64,000 bases of DNA from Neocallimastix lanati (nom. inval.) (taxonomy: Eukaryota; Neocallimastigomycota; Neocallimastigomycetes; Neocallimastigales; Neocallimastigaceae): positions 1-64,000 of the forward strand of contig JACVTC010000050.1 of assembly GCA_016946835.1 (NCBI GenBank), written 5' to 3'. Positions 22,067 to 34,838 of the stretch are shown here, piece by piece. Position 1 is the first letter of the stretch; every line of letters begins with the position of its first letter. The notes under the pieces were generated by a model, which worked only from the letters and a program-made list of their open reading frames with translations, was not told the origin of the DNA and ran no database searches. A program made the position numbers and the translations under genes.

Positions 22067-24967
22067 TTATTTGTTTGATTTATTAAATTTTTTGAGTATT
22101 TCTGGACAGTTGAGGTTTTCTTCCGGTTCCCAAGATGCTTCAGATAAAGGATATCCTTTCCACTTAATAAGATATTGAATCTTTCCATAATGTTTTCTTT
22201 TATCAAGTATTTCTTCTACTTCATATTCTTCTTCATCATTAACTATAATTGGAGGTGGAGGTTCCTTTTTTCTTTTAAAATTGTCTTTATAGTATGGCTC
22301 AAGTTCTGATACATGGATAATTGGGTGTATTCTTATATTTTTTGGAAAATCAATTTTGTATGTTACTGGAGAGACTTTTTCAATTATTTTATAAGGTCCT
22401 AGCTTTCTTGGTTTTAATTTTTTATTTTTATTTCTTAATATGAGTGAACTGTTTATCCAAACTTTGTCGTTTACTTTGAATTCAGGTGCTTTAATTCTCT
22501 GTTGGTTGGCGAATTTTTCTTGTTTATTTCTTGCTTGTTTTAAATTTTCTTTTAATTGTTTGAAAAGTTTCGCTAAGTTTATTGTAAATTCTTCAGCACG
22601 CGGAACATCAATAGAACTTGGCACAGCTGGTGAGAAGCGAGGGTTGTAACCATAATTTGCGTAGAAAGGTAATTTATTTAATGATTCTTGAATAGAATTG
22701 TTGTAGCAGAATTCAGCAAGGAATAGATAATTATGCCAATTTGAACCTTTAAAATTAGAGTAACATCTGAGAAATTGTTCTACAACGGAGTTCACCCTCT
22801 CCGTTAAACCGTTAGTTTGATGGTGAAAGGGAGAAGAAAGTTTCATTGAGATATTGAGAGTTTTGCAAATAGAAGTCCAGAATTTAGAAGTGAATTGAGT
22901 ACCTCTATCGGAAAGAATTTCATTTGGTAATCCATGAAGTCTGAAAATATGAGTCATGAATGCCTTAGCAGTATCTTCAGAAGAAGGAACGTTAGGAAAT
23001 GGGATGAAGTGACCCATTTTTGTGAATCTATCGAGAACAACAAAAATACAAGTATATCCATTAGATGAAGGGAGATCAGTGATGAAATCCATGGAAAGCG
23101 AAGTCCAAGGTCGGTCAGGAATTTCTAGTGGGTTCAGAAATCCATAAGGTTTGTGTCTAGAATCCTTTGAACGACAACAGATTTCACAAGATTTAATATA
23201 GTCTTTAATATCTTTTTGCATAGATGACCACCAAAAGTCACGATTGATTAAGGAGAAAATTTTCTTGAAACCAAAATGACCAGCAGATGGGGAGTCATGA
23301 CAGATATTTAATACGGAAGAACGACAGTTAAGGGGAACATAAATTTTTCCATCAAAGAGTAAGAAGTTGTTACTTAAAGAAAATTTATTAGATTCTGGGA
23401 AGTCTTGTTTAGAGTTGAGTTTTTTGCAGATTTCATTATAATATTTATCTTTCTTGTATTCATGGAGTATTTGATCATTTAAAGAGGCAATGGAAGTGGT
23501 AGCGCAAAAATTTTCAGGTTTTAAGACGTTGAAAGGAATGTCAGAGGACAGTTCTTCTTCATTTGATGTATAATCAGGTCTTGGAGAAAGTGCATTCGCA
23601 TATATTTCGCTAAAAATATCCTTAAATGGAAGTAATTTCTTTGGTAATGATTTATTTATTTTATTACTTTCTTTATTTTCTTCTTCTTTATAATTCTTTT
23701 TAATAGTATTTAAAGGAACATAAGTAGTGAAGGCGCTGGGAAGTACAAGACAATTGGAAATACAATAGTTGGATTTGAAAGAGAGTTCTTTTGAGGCAAA
23801 GTCTATAGTGGGATTATGAGTTTCTAGCCAGTCAATGCCTAAAATAGCACAATACGAAGGAAGGTCAACAACATAGAAACTTGTTTTACATATGTGGTTT
23901 TTATATTTTAAGGATATTGGTGCAGTTTTACCTATGATTGACTGAATACCGCCGATTCCAGATACATTAGGGAGATTACATTCACTAGAGTAAGGAATAT
24001 TGTTTTCTTTTGCGAAGTATACATCCATTAAATTAAGTTGAGAGCCGCAGTCCAGAAGAATTTTAGTTTTTGTAGAGATATTGGAAACATTAAGAGAGAA
24101 TTCAAAAATTGGTAGCTTTACATCGGGTTGATCAGAAATTCTTATTCTTGGAATAGTTTTAGGTTCAAGATTAGTGATATGAGAACTGCTTGAAGAGGCT
24201 TTATTTCTGTTTACTAGTGGGCAATGGTCAAGGGAATGGTTAGCTGATCCACAATAGGCACAAAGATGTTCTTTTCTTCTTCTTTCCTTTTCTTCATTAG
24301 ACAAAGGACCTCGGGTATTGAATTTGAAAGGTTTTTTCCCTTTATTTTGTCTTCTATTATTATTGTTTCTGTTATTATTTCTGTTATCATTATTATTATT
24401 ATTATTTGATCTGTTTTGTGGATTAGAAAATTGTCTATGCGCAGCAATACGACTATCTAGTCTAGAGGCAATAGTTTGTAATGCGAAAAGAGATCTTGGT
24501 CCTGGAAACATTTCATATATTTTGGTAGCAATTTGATCGTTAAGTCCATTGAGGAAAGCATCCATTTTAGCTTCTTCATTCCACGATGATTCGTCAGAAT
24601 ATCTATTGAATTCGAGAATATAGTTTGTTATTTCACCGATGCGTCTTTGTTTAATTGTCTTCAATTTCTGGTTAGCAATGAAAGTCGAATCGTAGCTCCC
24701 AAAAGTAGCCTTAAATCTTGAGGTGAATTGTTGATAGTTATTTAAACATGGATCGTTATTTTCAATTAAAGTAGCAGCCCAGTTCATTGCAGAGCCGTAG
24801 AGTCTAGAAATGATATACGCAACCTTTATTGGATCATTATTAAATCGTTCGGGATCAAGCATGAATATTAGATTCATTTTTGCTAAAAATGCTTTAAAGT
24901 AAGGACGATCTCCAGCGAATCCATCTTTATTGGTAGCACTGGCATTTAAAAAGGTATCTTCTTCCAT
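22067..24967 (-). CDS. Element F polyprotein: Gag, protease, integrase, chromodomain
   Basis: 966 residues in one frame. Gag occupies ~1-180 ([20 protein letters not shown]). An Asn/Arg-rich linker precedes the CCHC knuckle at 236-249 ([14 protein letters not shown]). Protease DCGS starts at 306, with a Cys where Ser or Thr is usual, and [12 protein letters not shown] follows. The integrase has an HHCC finger (GHFGF...CEICCR), D in [13 protein letters not shown] in LSDRGTQF and E in NGLTERVNS. The C-terminus has [22 protein letters not shown] and a chromodomain at ~910-960 ([20 protein letters not shown]). The family's chromodomain steers integration to marked chromatin. RT and RNase H domains are not seen although the frame is open throughout. 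Confidence 0.85.
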   Translation of the reverse strand: MEEDTFLNASATNKDGFAGDRPYFKAFLAKMNLIFMLDPERFNNDPIKVAYIISRLYGSAMNWAATLIENNDPCLNNYQQFTSRFKATFGSYDSTFIANQKLKTIKQRRIGEITNYILEFNRYSDESSWNEEAKMDAFLNGLNDQIATKIYEMFPGPRSLFALQTIASRLDSRIAAHRQFSNPQNRSNNNNNNDNRNNNRNNNNRRQNKGKKPFKFNTRGPLSNEEKERRRKEHLCAYCGSANHSLDHCPLVNRNKASSSSSHITNLEPKTIPRIRISDQPDVKLPIFEFSLNVSNISTKTKILLDCGSQLNLMDVYFAKENNIPYSSECNLPNVSGIGGIQSIIGKTAPISLKYKNHICKTSFYVVDLPSYCAILGIDWLETHNPTIDFASKELSFKSNYCISNCLVLPSAFTTYVPLNTIKKNYKEEENKESNKINKSLPKKLLPFKDIFSEIYANALSPRPDYTSNEEELSSDIPFNVLKPENFCATTSIASLNDQILHEYKKDKYYNEICKKLNSKQDFPESNKFSLSNNFLLFDGKIYVPLNCRSSVLNICHDSPSAGHFGFKKIFSLINRDFWWSSMQKDIKDYIKSCEICCRSKDSRHKPYGFLNPLEIPDRPWTSLSMDFITDLPSSNGYTCIFVVLDRFTKMGHFIPFPNVPSSEDTAKAFMTHIFRLHGLPNEILSDRGTQFTSKFWTSICKTLNISMKLSSPFHHQTNGLTERVNSVVEQFLRCYSNFKGSNWHNYLFLAEFCYNNSIQESLNKLPFYANYGYNPRFSPAVPSSIDVPRAEEFTINLAKLFKQLKENLKQARNKQEKFANQQRIKAPEFKVNDKVWINSSLILRNKNKKLKPRKLGPYKIIEKVSPVTYKIDFPKNIRIHPIIHVSELEPYYKDNFKRKKEPPPPIIVNDEEEYEVEEILDKRKHYGKIQYLIKWKGYPLSEASWEPEENLNCPEILKKFNKSNK

Positions 24968-25430
24968 TTTCTTGCTTTTTCAAAATAGATTTATTTGATA
25001 ATTTAATTATTGAAGAACTTTTATTTAAGGTAAATACAATTTAAATTTCGCTTTTAATGCCTTACAACTAAAAAAAACCGGCAAAAGCTACTAACTAGAG
25101 GTATATACTAGACCTCAAAATAAAATTAAAAACTATATATTTTAATGTCGCTTTACCTTCACGACCAACCTATAGCCTTCGGTGACTATAGTTCCTTATT
25201 CGCCAGAGCTTATTCGAATAGAGCAACCACCGAACTGTTGAAGTTGGTTGGTAGGATGTGGTTCTCTTTTAATCCACACTCTCTTTACACTCTAGGGTTT
25301 TGAAGCCCGTTTATATTCAAATAATTAACGACTATAGTTTCTAACCTACTGAAACTAGTTAATATACGCCGAAACTCTGTTTATGAGCTCTAACCGCTCC
25401 TAGTATATTTATCGTATTACCTTTTATATG
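24968..25430 (-). other. Element F leader, GC-rich and foldable
   Basis: The stretch 25060-25410 is far richer in G+C than its surroundings. It has several short inverted pairs (CTATAG at 25170 and 25186; GTGG/CCAC around 25259-25284; TATTCGAATA at 25209). No ORF is seen. It resembles in kind, not in sequence, the leader of element E. Confidence 0.45.
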
Positions 25431-25459
25431 ATTTGGGGAAACCAAATCATATAAAAGGT
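25419..25459. repeat. 18-bp inverted repeat at the F/B junction
   Basis: ACCTTTTATATGATTTGG (25419-25436) is the exact inverse of 25442-25459, with five bases between. The right arm belongs to the LTR of element B (compare 32750-32767). The left arm is an inverted extra copy, so the junction probably arose by foldback repair. Confidence 0.6.
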
Positions 25460-25487
25460 ACAATATATAAAAATTACGTACCAAAAT

Positions 25488-25505
25488 TGGTGGAGAATCC
25501 GGGCG
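25488..25505 (+). other. Element B primer-binding site
   Basis: TGGTGGAGAATCCGGGCG lies four bases after the LTR end ACGTACCA, identical to the site of element A at 972-989. Confidence 0.75.
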
Positions 25506-25727
25506 GAAGCAAGATAAAATAATATGAAAATAATAAGAGAAATTACTTTACTTTAATTCATTCATTTTTTTTATTTTATATATTTATAGTACAAAAGCAT
25601 TTATTATATTATTATAAAACAATTTTTATTTTTTTTGTTTCTTCATTTTTTTTTTACAAAACAATTATTATATTATAAATAAATATAACTATTTTATATT
25701 ACTTTTTTTTAATAAATTCTATTTATC

Positions 25728-27625
25728 ATGATTGACGCTGCCAAATTACAGAAAGCATTACCAAATCTCATCGACTATGGAAAAGATGTTGATGGATGGA
25801 TGCATGAATTCGTCAGAGTGATGGAGCTCTACGATGTTGTGGAACCAAGAAGAATTTTTGTCTGGGCCAAAGAAGCAGTCGAAGAAGACATGCATGGGGC
25901 CTTAAACTCTTTAAAAAGTAAGAATGGAAACGAAGTTAGATATCCCAGCTTCAAAGAAATCCAAGCTGCCGTTGAGGAGTACTTGCACATCACACCTAAT
26001 GATAAATGTGCAGTATTAAAATCATTAAAAATTAATAATAAAGAAACTATAAAAAAATTTAATCATAGATACAAAATATTATATAAAGGCCTACCAAGAG
26101 AATATCAAAAACTAATTTCAATAAAGGACTATACTACTGCTATAAGTACACGGGTCTTTCCTTGTTCAAGAGTTATGACAACCGAATGCGAAACTTTATC
26201 TGAAGCTTTTAAGGTAGCTGAAGTATCCGAAGAAGCTGAAAAAGAAATAATCAGTAATATTGGGCAAGATAATAATAAGAATAGATCTAATTTAATGTTC
26301 GTGCAAAATTTGGATAGTCCTATAATGAATCACCCATTTTATCAGAATTTTTATGGAGAACCTTCTTATAAACATAATATAAATCAAAGTACTAATAGAA
26401 ATATTTACAATAATAATTTTCGTCCACCTTTTAGAAGGAATAACCAAAACTTTAGTAATGGTTCAAGATTTATGAACCTCAATAATAATTATAATACTAA
26501 TGTCAATCAAAATATGAATAATATCATGGATAACAACAACTATAATTATAATTATTTACCTAATAGAATACAAAATAGTAATAACTCTAATTACAATTAT
26601 AAAAACAATAATATTAGTAACGATAACAATACCAACAATATAGCTACCGCAGTTTCTCAAAATAGTAACGCATATGACAATAATAACGGTATTGATGCTA
26701 ATATACTTACAACTACCATAAATAGAAATCCAGGGGTTATTCCAAATAAGGAATATAATAAAAGTTTTAATAAAGACTACCAAAATAGGAAAACTACTTG
26801 TTTCCGTTGTTTCCAAAATGGGCACAAGGCTTCAAACTGCCCCTATTCGTTCAAACAATTAGCGGAAATGGAAGAAAGGGGAATGATCAACAAATCTTTA
26901 AACCACTAAATGGGAGAAGGATAACTTCCAGTAAACAAACCAACCACATGGAAGACAATGCTAATAATTGTTATCATCATAATAGAAATATTAATAATAA
27001 TAGTAACAATATTAATAATAATAGTAACAATATTAATAATAATAGTAACAATATTAATAATAAATATATTAATAATAATAATATGAATAACCATAATAAA
27101 TCAATATCAAATTATCAACCTTTACATATTAATAAACCAATTGAAGTTCTTGCACCAGCTGTCAGAAAACAAAAAGAAAAAAACGTAAGTTCCATTCCTT
27201 ATAATAAAGAGAAATCCAATGATACATTAAAGAATAATCCGACGCCGATTCAAACAGCAGCTATGAGACATAACAACAAATATGATGCTTGTCTTGATGA
27301 AGAAAAAAAGGTGCATAACCAAAAGGATCAAAATATGGAAACTAATACTTTACCAATTGAAGATGTAATTATGATTAAAGATGATATTGAAGATGGTATA
27401 CCAAATAATGAAATTAATAAAAATAAGTCTACAAATACAGTAGATAAGAATACTACTTTAGATAAAAATAATAAAACTACCTCTAATAGTAATCAAACCG
27501 AAAAATTGGAGTACTTAGATCCTTCAATTATAGCCGAGAAGAAATTAGAACGAGTAAAAGAAACAATCATGAAGAAAGAATTAAAGATATTATTGAAAAT
27601 GCAAAGAAATCTCCACCTTCATTAA
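25728..27625 (+). pseudogene. gag: Element B gag region
   Basis: The start is MIDAAKLQKALPNLIDYGKD, homologous to the gag of element A. A capsid-like part (~200 residues) with FNHRYKILYKGLPREYQKLI is followed by an Asn-rich tail and one zinc knuckle CFRCFQNGHKASNC near 26800. A further Asn-rich linker with three ~24-bp AAT/AGT/AAC repeats follows at ~26990-27060. It looks broken, counted among the roughly three breaks of element B. Confidence 0.75.
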
Positions 27626-27639
27626 GTAATAACAAAGAA

Positions 27640-30600
27640 TCTAAAGAAAAACATATTAAATTAATAGAACAATTTGATGATTATTTAATACAAGATCTAT
27701 TAAAAGAAGTTGCATCTACTGAAGTTATTACTAAATTAGGATACTTACTTGATCTATTCCCAAAATTCAGAACAGCATTTAGTAAAGCTTTGAAGCTTAC
27801 TCCTAAAAGTAATGCTATTAATAATGTGATGACAATAGTTAATAAATTTAAAATAATTAAAGTAAAAGGAAAAGTTGAAAATACCAATTGTGAGATATTT
27901 TTAGATACTTGCGCTAGTGTTAATGCTATTACAAGATCAGCTTTAGAAAAATATAATATAAACAAACCTGCCATAGGAAGAATCTCAGAAACTATTTTTC
28001 AAGCTTGTTCAAACTCGTTATTGAATCCGAAATATATGAGCTAGAAATAACTATAGGAGACAAGACTTTCCAAGATTATTTTAGAGTAATTGAAAAAGAT
28101 GACCTTTTTGACATTCTAATTGGAGTTGATTCATTAAAGAAAAATAGGTTTGATATTAACCTAGTTAATGACTCATTGTATTATATTAATGAAGATAATA
28201 CTTACAAGAAATTAGCTGACCTTTACTACGATATTAATCTGAAAAATCCAATTGACTCAGGAGAAGAAATTAATAAAGAAAACACAAATGCATCTACACC
28301 CTTACTACTTACTATAGTTATTCAGAATAAAGATAAACAATTAGAACAAACTATTAATGTTAAAGAAAATCTAATAAATGATATTATTAATGCCGTACCT
28401 AGTGAACATAAGAACTCTATAAAGGAGCTATTCGAAATTTTTAAAGACATATTAGCTGTGAAGACTGATGACCTTGGAACTTCTAAATTATTACCACATA
28501 GAATTAATTTAATTCCAAATGCTAAACCAATAAAACTGAAAGCATATAAACTTTCTAAAGCTCAATCTATGGCTCTCAAAGAAATACTTACATTTTTAAT
28601 CAATAATCGGTTGATTGAACCGTCTTTCTCTGCCTGGTCCTTTCCTGTTGTCTTAGTACCTAAAAAGAATAATAAAGATTGGAGAATGTGCGTTGATTAT
28701 CGTAAATTAAATAATATAACAATTAAAGATTCATATTCATTACCTTTAATCGATGAAATTCTTTTGCAAATCGGAAATAATTCACAAATCCTGTCTACAA
28801 TTGACCTTTTTTCAGGATACCACCAAATCCCAATGGCTCCCGAAGATAAAGAAAAGACTGCATTTACCACAATGTATGGCAATTACAACTTCAGAGTAAT
28901 GCCATTTGGTTTATGTAACGCCCCAGCAACCTTTCAGAGAGAAATGAACAAAATATTTTTTGAATTAATCGGTGAATGTGTATTTATTTATATTGATGAT
29001 ATAGTTATATTTTCTAAAGATATAAATGAACATATTTTACACTTACGTCGTGTTTTAAAGATACTAAAAGACAATGGATTAAAAATTAATTTGGAAAAAT
29101 GTTCATTCTTTAAAAAAGAAGTTTCATTACTTGGTCACAAGCTCTCGACAGATGGTATTTCTCCTATTCCTGAAAAAGTAAAAACAATTGTTAATTGGTT
29201 ACCACCTAAAAATACTACACAACTTAAATCTTTTCTTGGTGCTATAGGATATTATCGCAAATTTATTAAAAATTTTGCTCAAATAGCAAAACCATTATTT
29301 TACCTTTTAAAGAAGAACTCGATATTTAACTTTTCCGAAGAGTGTATTAAAGCATTTGAAGAATTAAAAAATAAATTAATACAAGCACCTATATTAACTC
29401 CCCCAGACTTTTCTAAACCATTTATTATAGGTACCGATGCTTCTAGAGATGGACTAGGAGGTGTTCTTCTACAACGAGATAAAAATAATCTTGAGGTTCC
29501 TATTTTTTATGAAAGTAGATCATTAAGTAAATCGGAAGAAAATTATAGTATTACTGACCTGGAAGGTAAAGCTGTCTTCCATTGTGTTCAGAAATTTAAA
29601 CAATTTATCACTGGTAATTCTTTTATAACTATAGTTTATACTGACCATAAACCGCTTGTTGGTATATTTAATAATCGTGAACCTACCAATAGTAGACATC
29701 TCAAATGGGTTACGGAATTATCCATCTTGAATGTTAAAGTCGAATATCAAGAGGGGAGGAAGAATGTCATAGCTGATGCCCTGTCTAGATTGGAAACTTC
29801 TGATAAACCTAAAGAAACAATAAATATTATATATAACAATAATAATGAAGTTGATAATAGTGATAATGGTATAAGTGATAATAATAATAATAATAGTAAT
29901 AGTATTAATAAATTTATAGAAGATTATATCAAAAAAAGAATAATAATTATTGATGGCAAAGAATATTATAAACAAGGCGATAAATTAAGGTACATAGTGA
30001 AAAGCATAGAAGAAAAATTAACATTAATTGATCAAGCTCATCAAATTGGCCATGAGGGAGTATATAAAACATACAACAGACTAAAAAGAGATTATTATTG
30101 GAAAAATATGAAAAAGGATATTAATAATTATATTCGATGTTGTTACAAATGCCAAACATGTAAGCCACAAACATTAAATCAATTTCCAGAAGATAATGCC
30201 ACTCCTCCAGGATACCCTTTCTCAAGAGTTGGACTCGATTTAATTGGACCCCTACCAGAAACTCCAAGAGGTAATAGATTTATAATTGTTCTAGTTGACT
30301 ATTTAACCAAATGGGTAGAGGCTGAACCATTAGTAACATCGGAAGCAGATGACGTGATAAACTTTTTAAAGAAAGTATTCTCAAGACATGGTATCCCTGA
30401 GATACTGGTAACAGACAATGGTCCACAGTTCACCGCAGATAAAACAAAAGCATTCTTAGATCTACACGATGTTTATGTTCACTATATTTCAACTTACCAT
30501 CCAGCCTCGAATGGAGAAGTTGAAAACAGAAACAAAGAAATTGGGAAGTATCTACGAATCCTGGGAAAAAAAGATAAGCATTGGGATGAGACTTTATATA

Positions 30601-31082
30601 GTGCTTTATGGGCACTACGTACTTGTAAAAGTGAAGTTACAAAACACAGTAGCTTCGAATTATTGTATGGAAGGAGGGATATACAACCTTTCGAATTATC
30701 CATTAATATTGAAAAGAAAAATGAATGGGAAAGTGATGAAGAGTACTGGCTCAGAAAATTTTTGATACATGATAAGTGGATAAAGGAAGCCATAAGAAAT
30801 ATTGAAACCGCAAACAAACTTTGGTCCGATAGAAGGAAACAAATCAAAAGAATGAGAAGTGACTATAAACCAGGGGACTTAGTATTAGTGAAAGTATTTA
30901 ATCGAAGGAAGCTAGACCCATTCTTCACAGGACCATTACAAATTGTTAAAAGAGAATTAAACACAGTGACAGTATGCGACCCAACGACTGGTGAACTAGC
31001 AGAACGTAATATCCACCTGAAGAATATTATTCCATACTTTACGGAACTAAACCTCACAAATGAAGACTATGATACTTATTAG
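27640..31082 (+). pseudogene. pol: Element B pol region: protease, RT, RNase H, integrase
   Basis: The protease motif FLDTCASVNAIT is readable near 27900. The open frame 28005-31082 (1,025 residues) holds RT (WRMCVDYRKLNN, YIDD near 28990), RNase H (GTDASRDGLGG, YTDHKPL, ADALSRLE), a short ~45-residue Asn-rich spacer, then the integrase (HHCC finger GHEG...CCYKCQ; D in GLDLIGP; D in TDNGPQF; E in SNGEVENRN). It ends with FFTGPLQIVK and no chromodomain. It is very close to element A across these domains. The region as a whole counts as broken. Confidence 0.85.
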
Positions 31083-31392
31083 ATAATATAAATATATTTA
31101 CAATAATTATTAAATAATTAAAACATTATTTATAGCAAGTTTTTTTAATAAGTAGATAAAATAATAATAATATTTACATAAGAATTTTTTTTATTTATTA
31201 ATATTTATTATCAATTATAAATTAAAAAATAATATATATAAAATAAATATGGTTTTTATCTAAAAAAAAAAAAAAAAAAAAATTTTAATACAACCTATAA
31301 CTTCCTGACAATAACACGCTGTAAAAAAAAAAAAAAATTTATTGAGATAGATAAATAATACAATTATATAATCTTCAAAATATAGATAACGA

Positions 31393-31448
<56 letters not shown>

Positions 31449-31913
31449 GCGTTTGAATTTCAACTTACAAAAATAAACATTTAGCTATTGTTGAAAAGTT
31501 TAATAAATTAATTCACATTTCTAATCCAGTAATTTCTTTTATTAGATATAAATAATAAAATATAATAAAAATATAATAATAGATTATAATGGTAAAATAT
31601 AATAGTAAAATATAATAGTAAAAAAAATAATAGTAAAATATAATAGTAAAATATAATAGTAAAATAGAATAGTAAAATATAATAGTAAAATAGAATAGTA
31701 AAATATAATAGTAAAATAGAATAGTAAAATATAATAGTAAAATATAATAGTAAAATAGAATAGTAAAATAGAATAGTAAAATATAATAGTAAAATAGAAT
31801 AGTAAAATATACAAAGATATATAGACAGAATATATATAAATTAAATTAGTAAACAAGTATATAATTTTATAAAATTTTATAAACAATATAACATAATTTT
31901 ACAATTTACTTAC

Positions 31914-31972
<59 letters not shown>

Positions 31973-32189
31973 TATGTATATACAATATAGTATAAAATTA
32001 CATTTATGTAATGTATACATGTACATTATTGTATGAAATTGTATATATATAATATAAAAAAAAAAAAAAAATTTATATAGTTATATAGTTCAAGTATAAA
32101 AAAAAAAAAAAAAAAAAAATTTAAAGAATATAATAACATTTTTTTTTTAATTTTTATAAAAATTTTTATTCATTATATCCATAAACCAC
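31083..32189 (+). other. Element B 3' untranslated region with microsatellites
   Basis: No ORF is supported. It has A runs at 31262-31280, 31395-31447 and 31917-31956, and a 12-bp minisatellite at 31591-31810. The apparent minus-strand frames here are repeat shadows. Confidence 0.6.
31591..31810. repeat. 12-bp minisatellite (ATAGTAAAATAT/G family)
   Basis: About 18 copies of a unit alternating AATAGTAAAATAT and AATAGTAAAATAG. It lies in the 3' untranslated region of element B. Confidence 0.85.
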
Positions 32190-32228
32190 GACTTCAAGGG
32201 ACGAAGTCTAGACAAAGTGGGGGCGTCT
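32190..32228 (+). promoter_or_regulatory. Hairpin plus polypurine tract of element B
   Basis: GACTTC (32190-32195) pairs with GAAGTC (32203-32208) around aagggac. The tract AAAGTGGGGGCG then leads to the LTR start TGGTACGT at 32229. The hairpin and its spacing are the same as in element A. Confidence 0.65.
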
Positions 32229-32790
32229 TGGTACGTTACTCACTAAAATAGAATAAATTATTAAAAATATAAGAAAATAAATAATTCTTTAGTTATTTTA
32301 TTATAATAGGTATAAGGTTTAATTAGTATATAAAAATATAATATTAATAAAAATAATTTTAATTAATAGATAACCAATAAGAATTAAGATAAATTATAGT
32401 ATAAAAATAAGTGAAAGATAAAATATTAACAAAGAAGGAACTTAATAATTTAATATCTTTAAAAGAATATAATAGTTAGAATAAGAATTATAAAATATTT
32501 ATTCGGGTGAATAAAATTTAGGATATTTTGGTTAATATTATTATTAAAATATAAATTTAAAGATATAATAAAGTTATAATAAAATTAAATGTACTTATTT
32601 AAAGAACAAAACTTATAAATAAAATAAAGACTTAAAAGTAACACATTATTATTTATTAAAAATTTATTATTAATTTTGTGTTATAATTTTTTTTTATTTA
32701 TTTCTTTTATTAGAATATATTATTTTATAATTTTACAACTTGCTTTCCCCAAATCATATAAAAGGTACAATATATAAAAATTACGTACCA
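32229..32790 (+). repeat. Element B right (3') LTR
   Basis: 562 bp with perfect 8-bp inverted ends TGGTACGT/ACGTACCA. Its last ~42 bases match 25442-25483. Confidence 0.85.
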
Positions 32791-32806
32791 TATGAGTTTC
32801 GTTACA

Positions 32807-33972
32807 ATTATTAATAAAATTAATATAATTAATAATGATTTAAAAATATTTTACTTAAATCCATTATCCTTGTCATTAAAATTAGTAATACTTCTTTCCA
32901 AAATACACCCTATTTATAATAATATTAATAATTAATAATAATCTAAAATACTTTTATTTAAAAATAGTATAAAATTAAATAATACTCTATTACTAATAGT
33001 TCTGTAAAAGTAATAAAATTATTTTTAAAATATATTTATCACTACAATTAATAATAAATAGTTTAGAATTTAATAATATATAATAATTATTTATTATAAT
33101 AGAATAGATTATGAATTTATAATTTAAATACAATTCAAATATGTAACTCTAAAATATTCTAATGAAATGGCTTGACCATTTCTAACGATAAAAAAAATAT
33201 AAATAGATGAGAAAATTGTATTTTGAAAAGGAAATAATCTTAAAGATATAATCTTATAAAAAAATTAAATTATCTTTAAATTTAATTGATAATTTTTATT
33301 AAATAAATAAATAAAATATTTTAAAAAGATATATTTTTATTTTTAATTTTTTTTAATTTAGTGTTTACTTCTATATTTATTATTAATCTGTCCCGAACCT
33401 CAACATTGTAAAAGGTTATTATTAACTAAAATAACGAATAATAACTAATTTTAAAGGCTAAGATAACTTAACACCTCGCTATTCGAGTTGCTAATAATAA
33501 ACATTAAAATTAATTATAACTACAATTATTTATTCTTATTACTTTAGAATATAGCGTAGCACTTTATAACTCTATTTGTTATTAGTTACTGGGCTTACAC
33601 AGGGTAATTATATTGGTTTAATAATTATATTTTTATTTATTAATATTATTATTTATTTTAACAATTTACGTTAATAGTAACGCTAGTGCGTTACAGTTAC
33701 AAGTTCAATTATTATTTATACATGTTAATAATTTTATGATTAGTAAAAAATTTAATTTAACTTAGTTTACTAATCACTAAATAAAAATATATATTTAACT
33801 AAATATTTAACTATATAATTAACTATAAAATAATAAAATTTAATGTACGAAATTAATAAAAGATTTTATTTGATTAGCCGAAATTGCTAACTGTTTAGAG
33901 ATACGTTACGTAACCAAAGAGCTATCATTGGATAGGCTTGAAGTTACCATGTATCTATTACACAAATTTTAG
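32807..33972. other. LTR-relic stretch without genes
   Basis: AT-rich with scattered pieces that resemble LTRs: GAACCTCAACA near 33396 (compare the end of element D's LTR at 13576-13586), TATAAATAG near 33198, and a GC-richer patch at 33880-33960 containing TACGTTACGTA. No ORF longer than noise is seen. Confidence 0.4.
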
Positions 33973-34599
33973 TGTAAGAAATAATAAATATTTACTAATA
34001 AATAATTATTATTTCTTAGTCTTTGTAAATATTGATAATAATTATAAATTTATTTAAATTATAACAAATTTTATTTAATTAATTATTAATTATTCATTTA
34101 TAAATAATTATAATTTATTTAATTATATATTTAATTATTAAATTTATTAGTTTTAGTTTATTTATTTAATTAAATTTTAAACAAACACATTATGTATTCT
34201 ATTAAGTATTTAATAATGTATTCTGTATTTTATTTATTTAATATTATCAATATTTTATTTTCCTTTTATGTAAATTTATTATTTTAAGATCGAAATATTT
34301 TTAATTATTTTATTCTTTTATTTTCGATCATTAGATTAGATTAGGAATCGGTTAATTAGGGTTTTTTACAATTTCTTCTTAAAAGTAATTGGTTTTACCT
34401 AATTGATACGATGATCGATATGGATAGAACATCTATCAAAAATCTTATCTATGTTTTTCTGTCTAATCTTTTCCTAGATAAGAAATTTGTTAAAATTAGA
34501 AAAAACCTTTTTTATTTAACCTTATTTTCACAAAAAAATATAAATAAGGCTCTTGAGTTCTCTTTAAGAAATCAAGAGTTATTATTATAAAAACCTAGT

Positions 34600-34638
<39 letters not shown>

Positions 34639-34733
34639 TTATATTTTAATATTTAAATTAATAATAAAATAATTTCTAATAAAAAATATTTTACAAAATA
34701 AATTTTATCTAAACGTTCTTTTATTTTTGTACA
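33973..34733 (+). repeat. Solo LTR of the element E type
   Basis: It begins TGTAAGAAAT like the LTR of E (minus strand) and ends TTTTTGTACA. It contains the same promoter block: TATAAATA at 34539, then AAGAGTTATTAT at 34574-34585, 35 bases later. The sequence after 34733 shows no matching self-priming site and no plus-strand ORF, so it is a solo or orphan LTR. It is much diverged from E. Confidence 0.55.
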
Positions 34734-34838
34734 GTGTTATTATTATAATTAAGTTTATAATAAACTTGATTCAGGTAAAAAATTATTTAATTATATTATC
34801 TCAACTTAATGAATTAGTCGTTAAGTTGAAATTAATAA

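Larger units (their letters stand above)
22067..25430 (-). mobile_element. Element F: chromovirus-like gypsy element without visible RT
   Basis: A minus-strand gypsy interior: GC-rich leader (24968-25430), then one ORF (22067-24967) with Gag, protease, integrase and chromodomain. No LTR pair could be defined by eye. The leader runs into the left end of element B, and a candidate polypurine tract (minus strand AGAGGAGGACCA) lies near 21761-21773. With no RT or RNase H of its own it would be non-autonomous. The ORF is uninterrupted. Confidence 0.75.
25442..32790 (+). mobile_element. Element B: Ty3/gypsy element, same family as A
   Basis: Gene order and motifs match element A: the same primer site, Gag start, protease-RT-RNase H-integrase order and hairpin before the 3' LTR. 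The right LTR (32229-32790) is complete with TGGTACGT/ACGTACCA ends. Only a partial left LTR copy is recognisable. The element looks broken (about three breaks, in gag and around the protease), whereas RT to integrase is open. It is flanked on the right by the 16-bp motif shared with the D/E cluster. Confidence 0.85.

Noticed and set aside
26980-27070. Three regular ~24-bp repeats taken at first for a CRISPR-like array
   Set aside because: They are in-frame AAT/AGT/AAC repeats of the gag linker, with no spacers and no cas genes, in a eukaryotic context.
31584-31886. 100-codon minus-strand frame
   Set aside because: Comes from the 12-bp minisatellite in the 3' region of element B.
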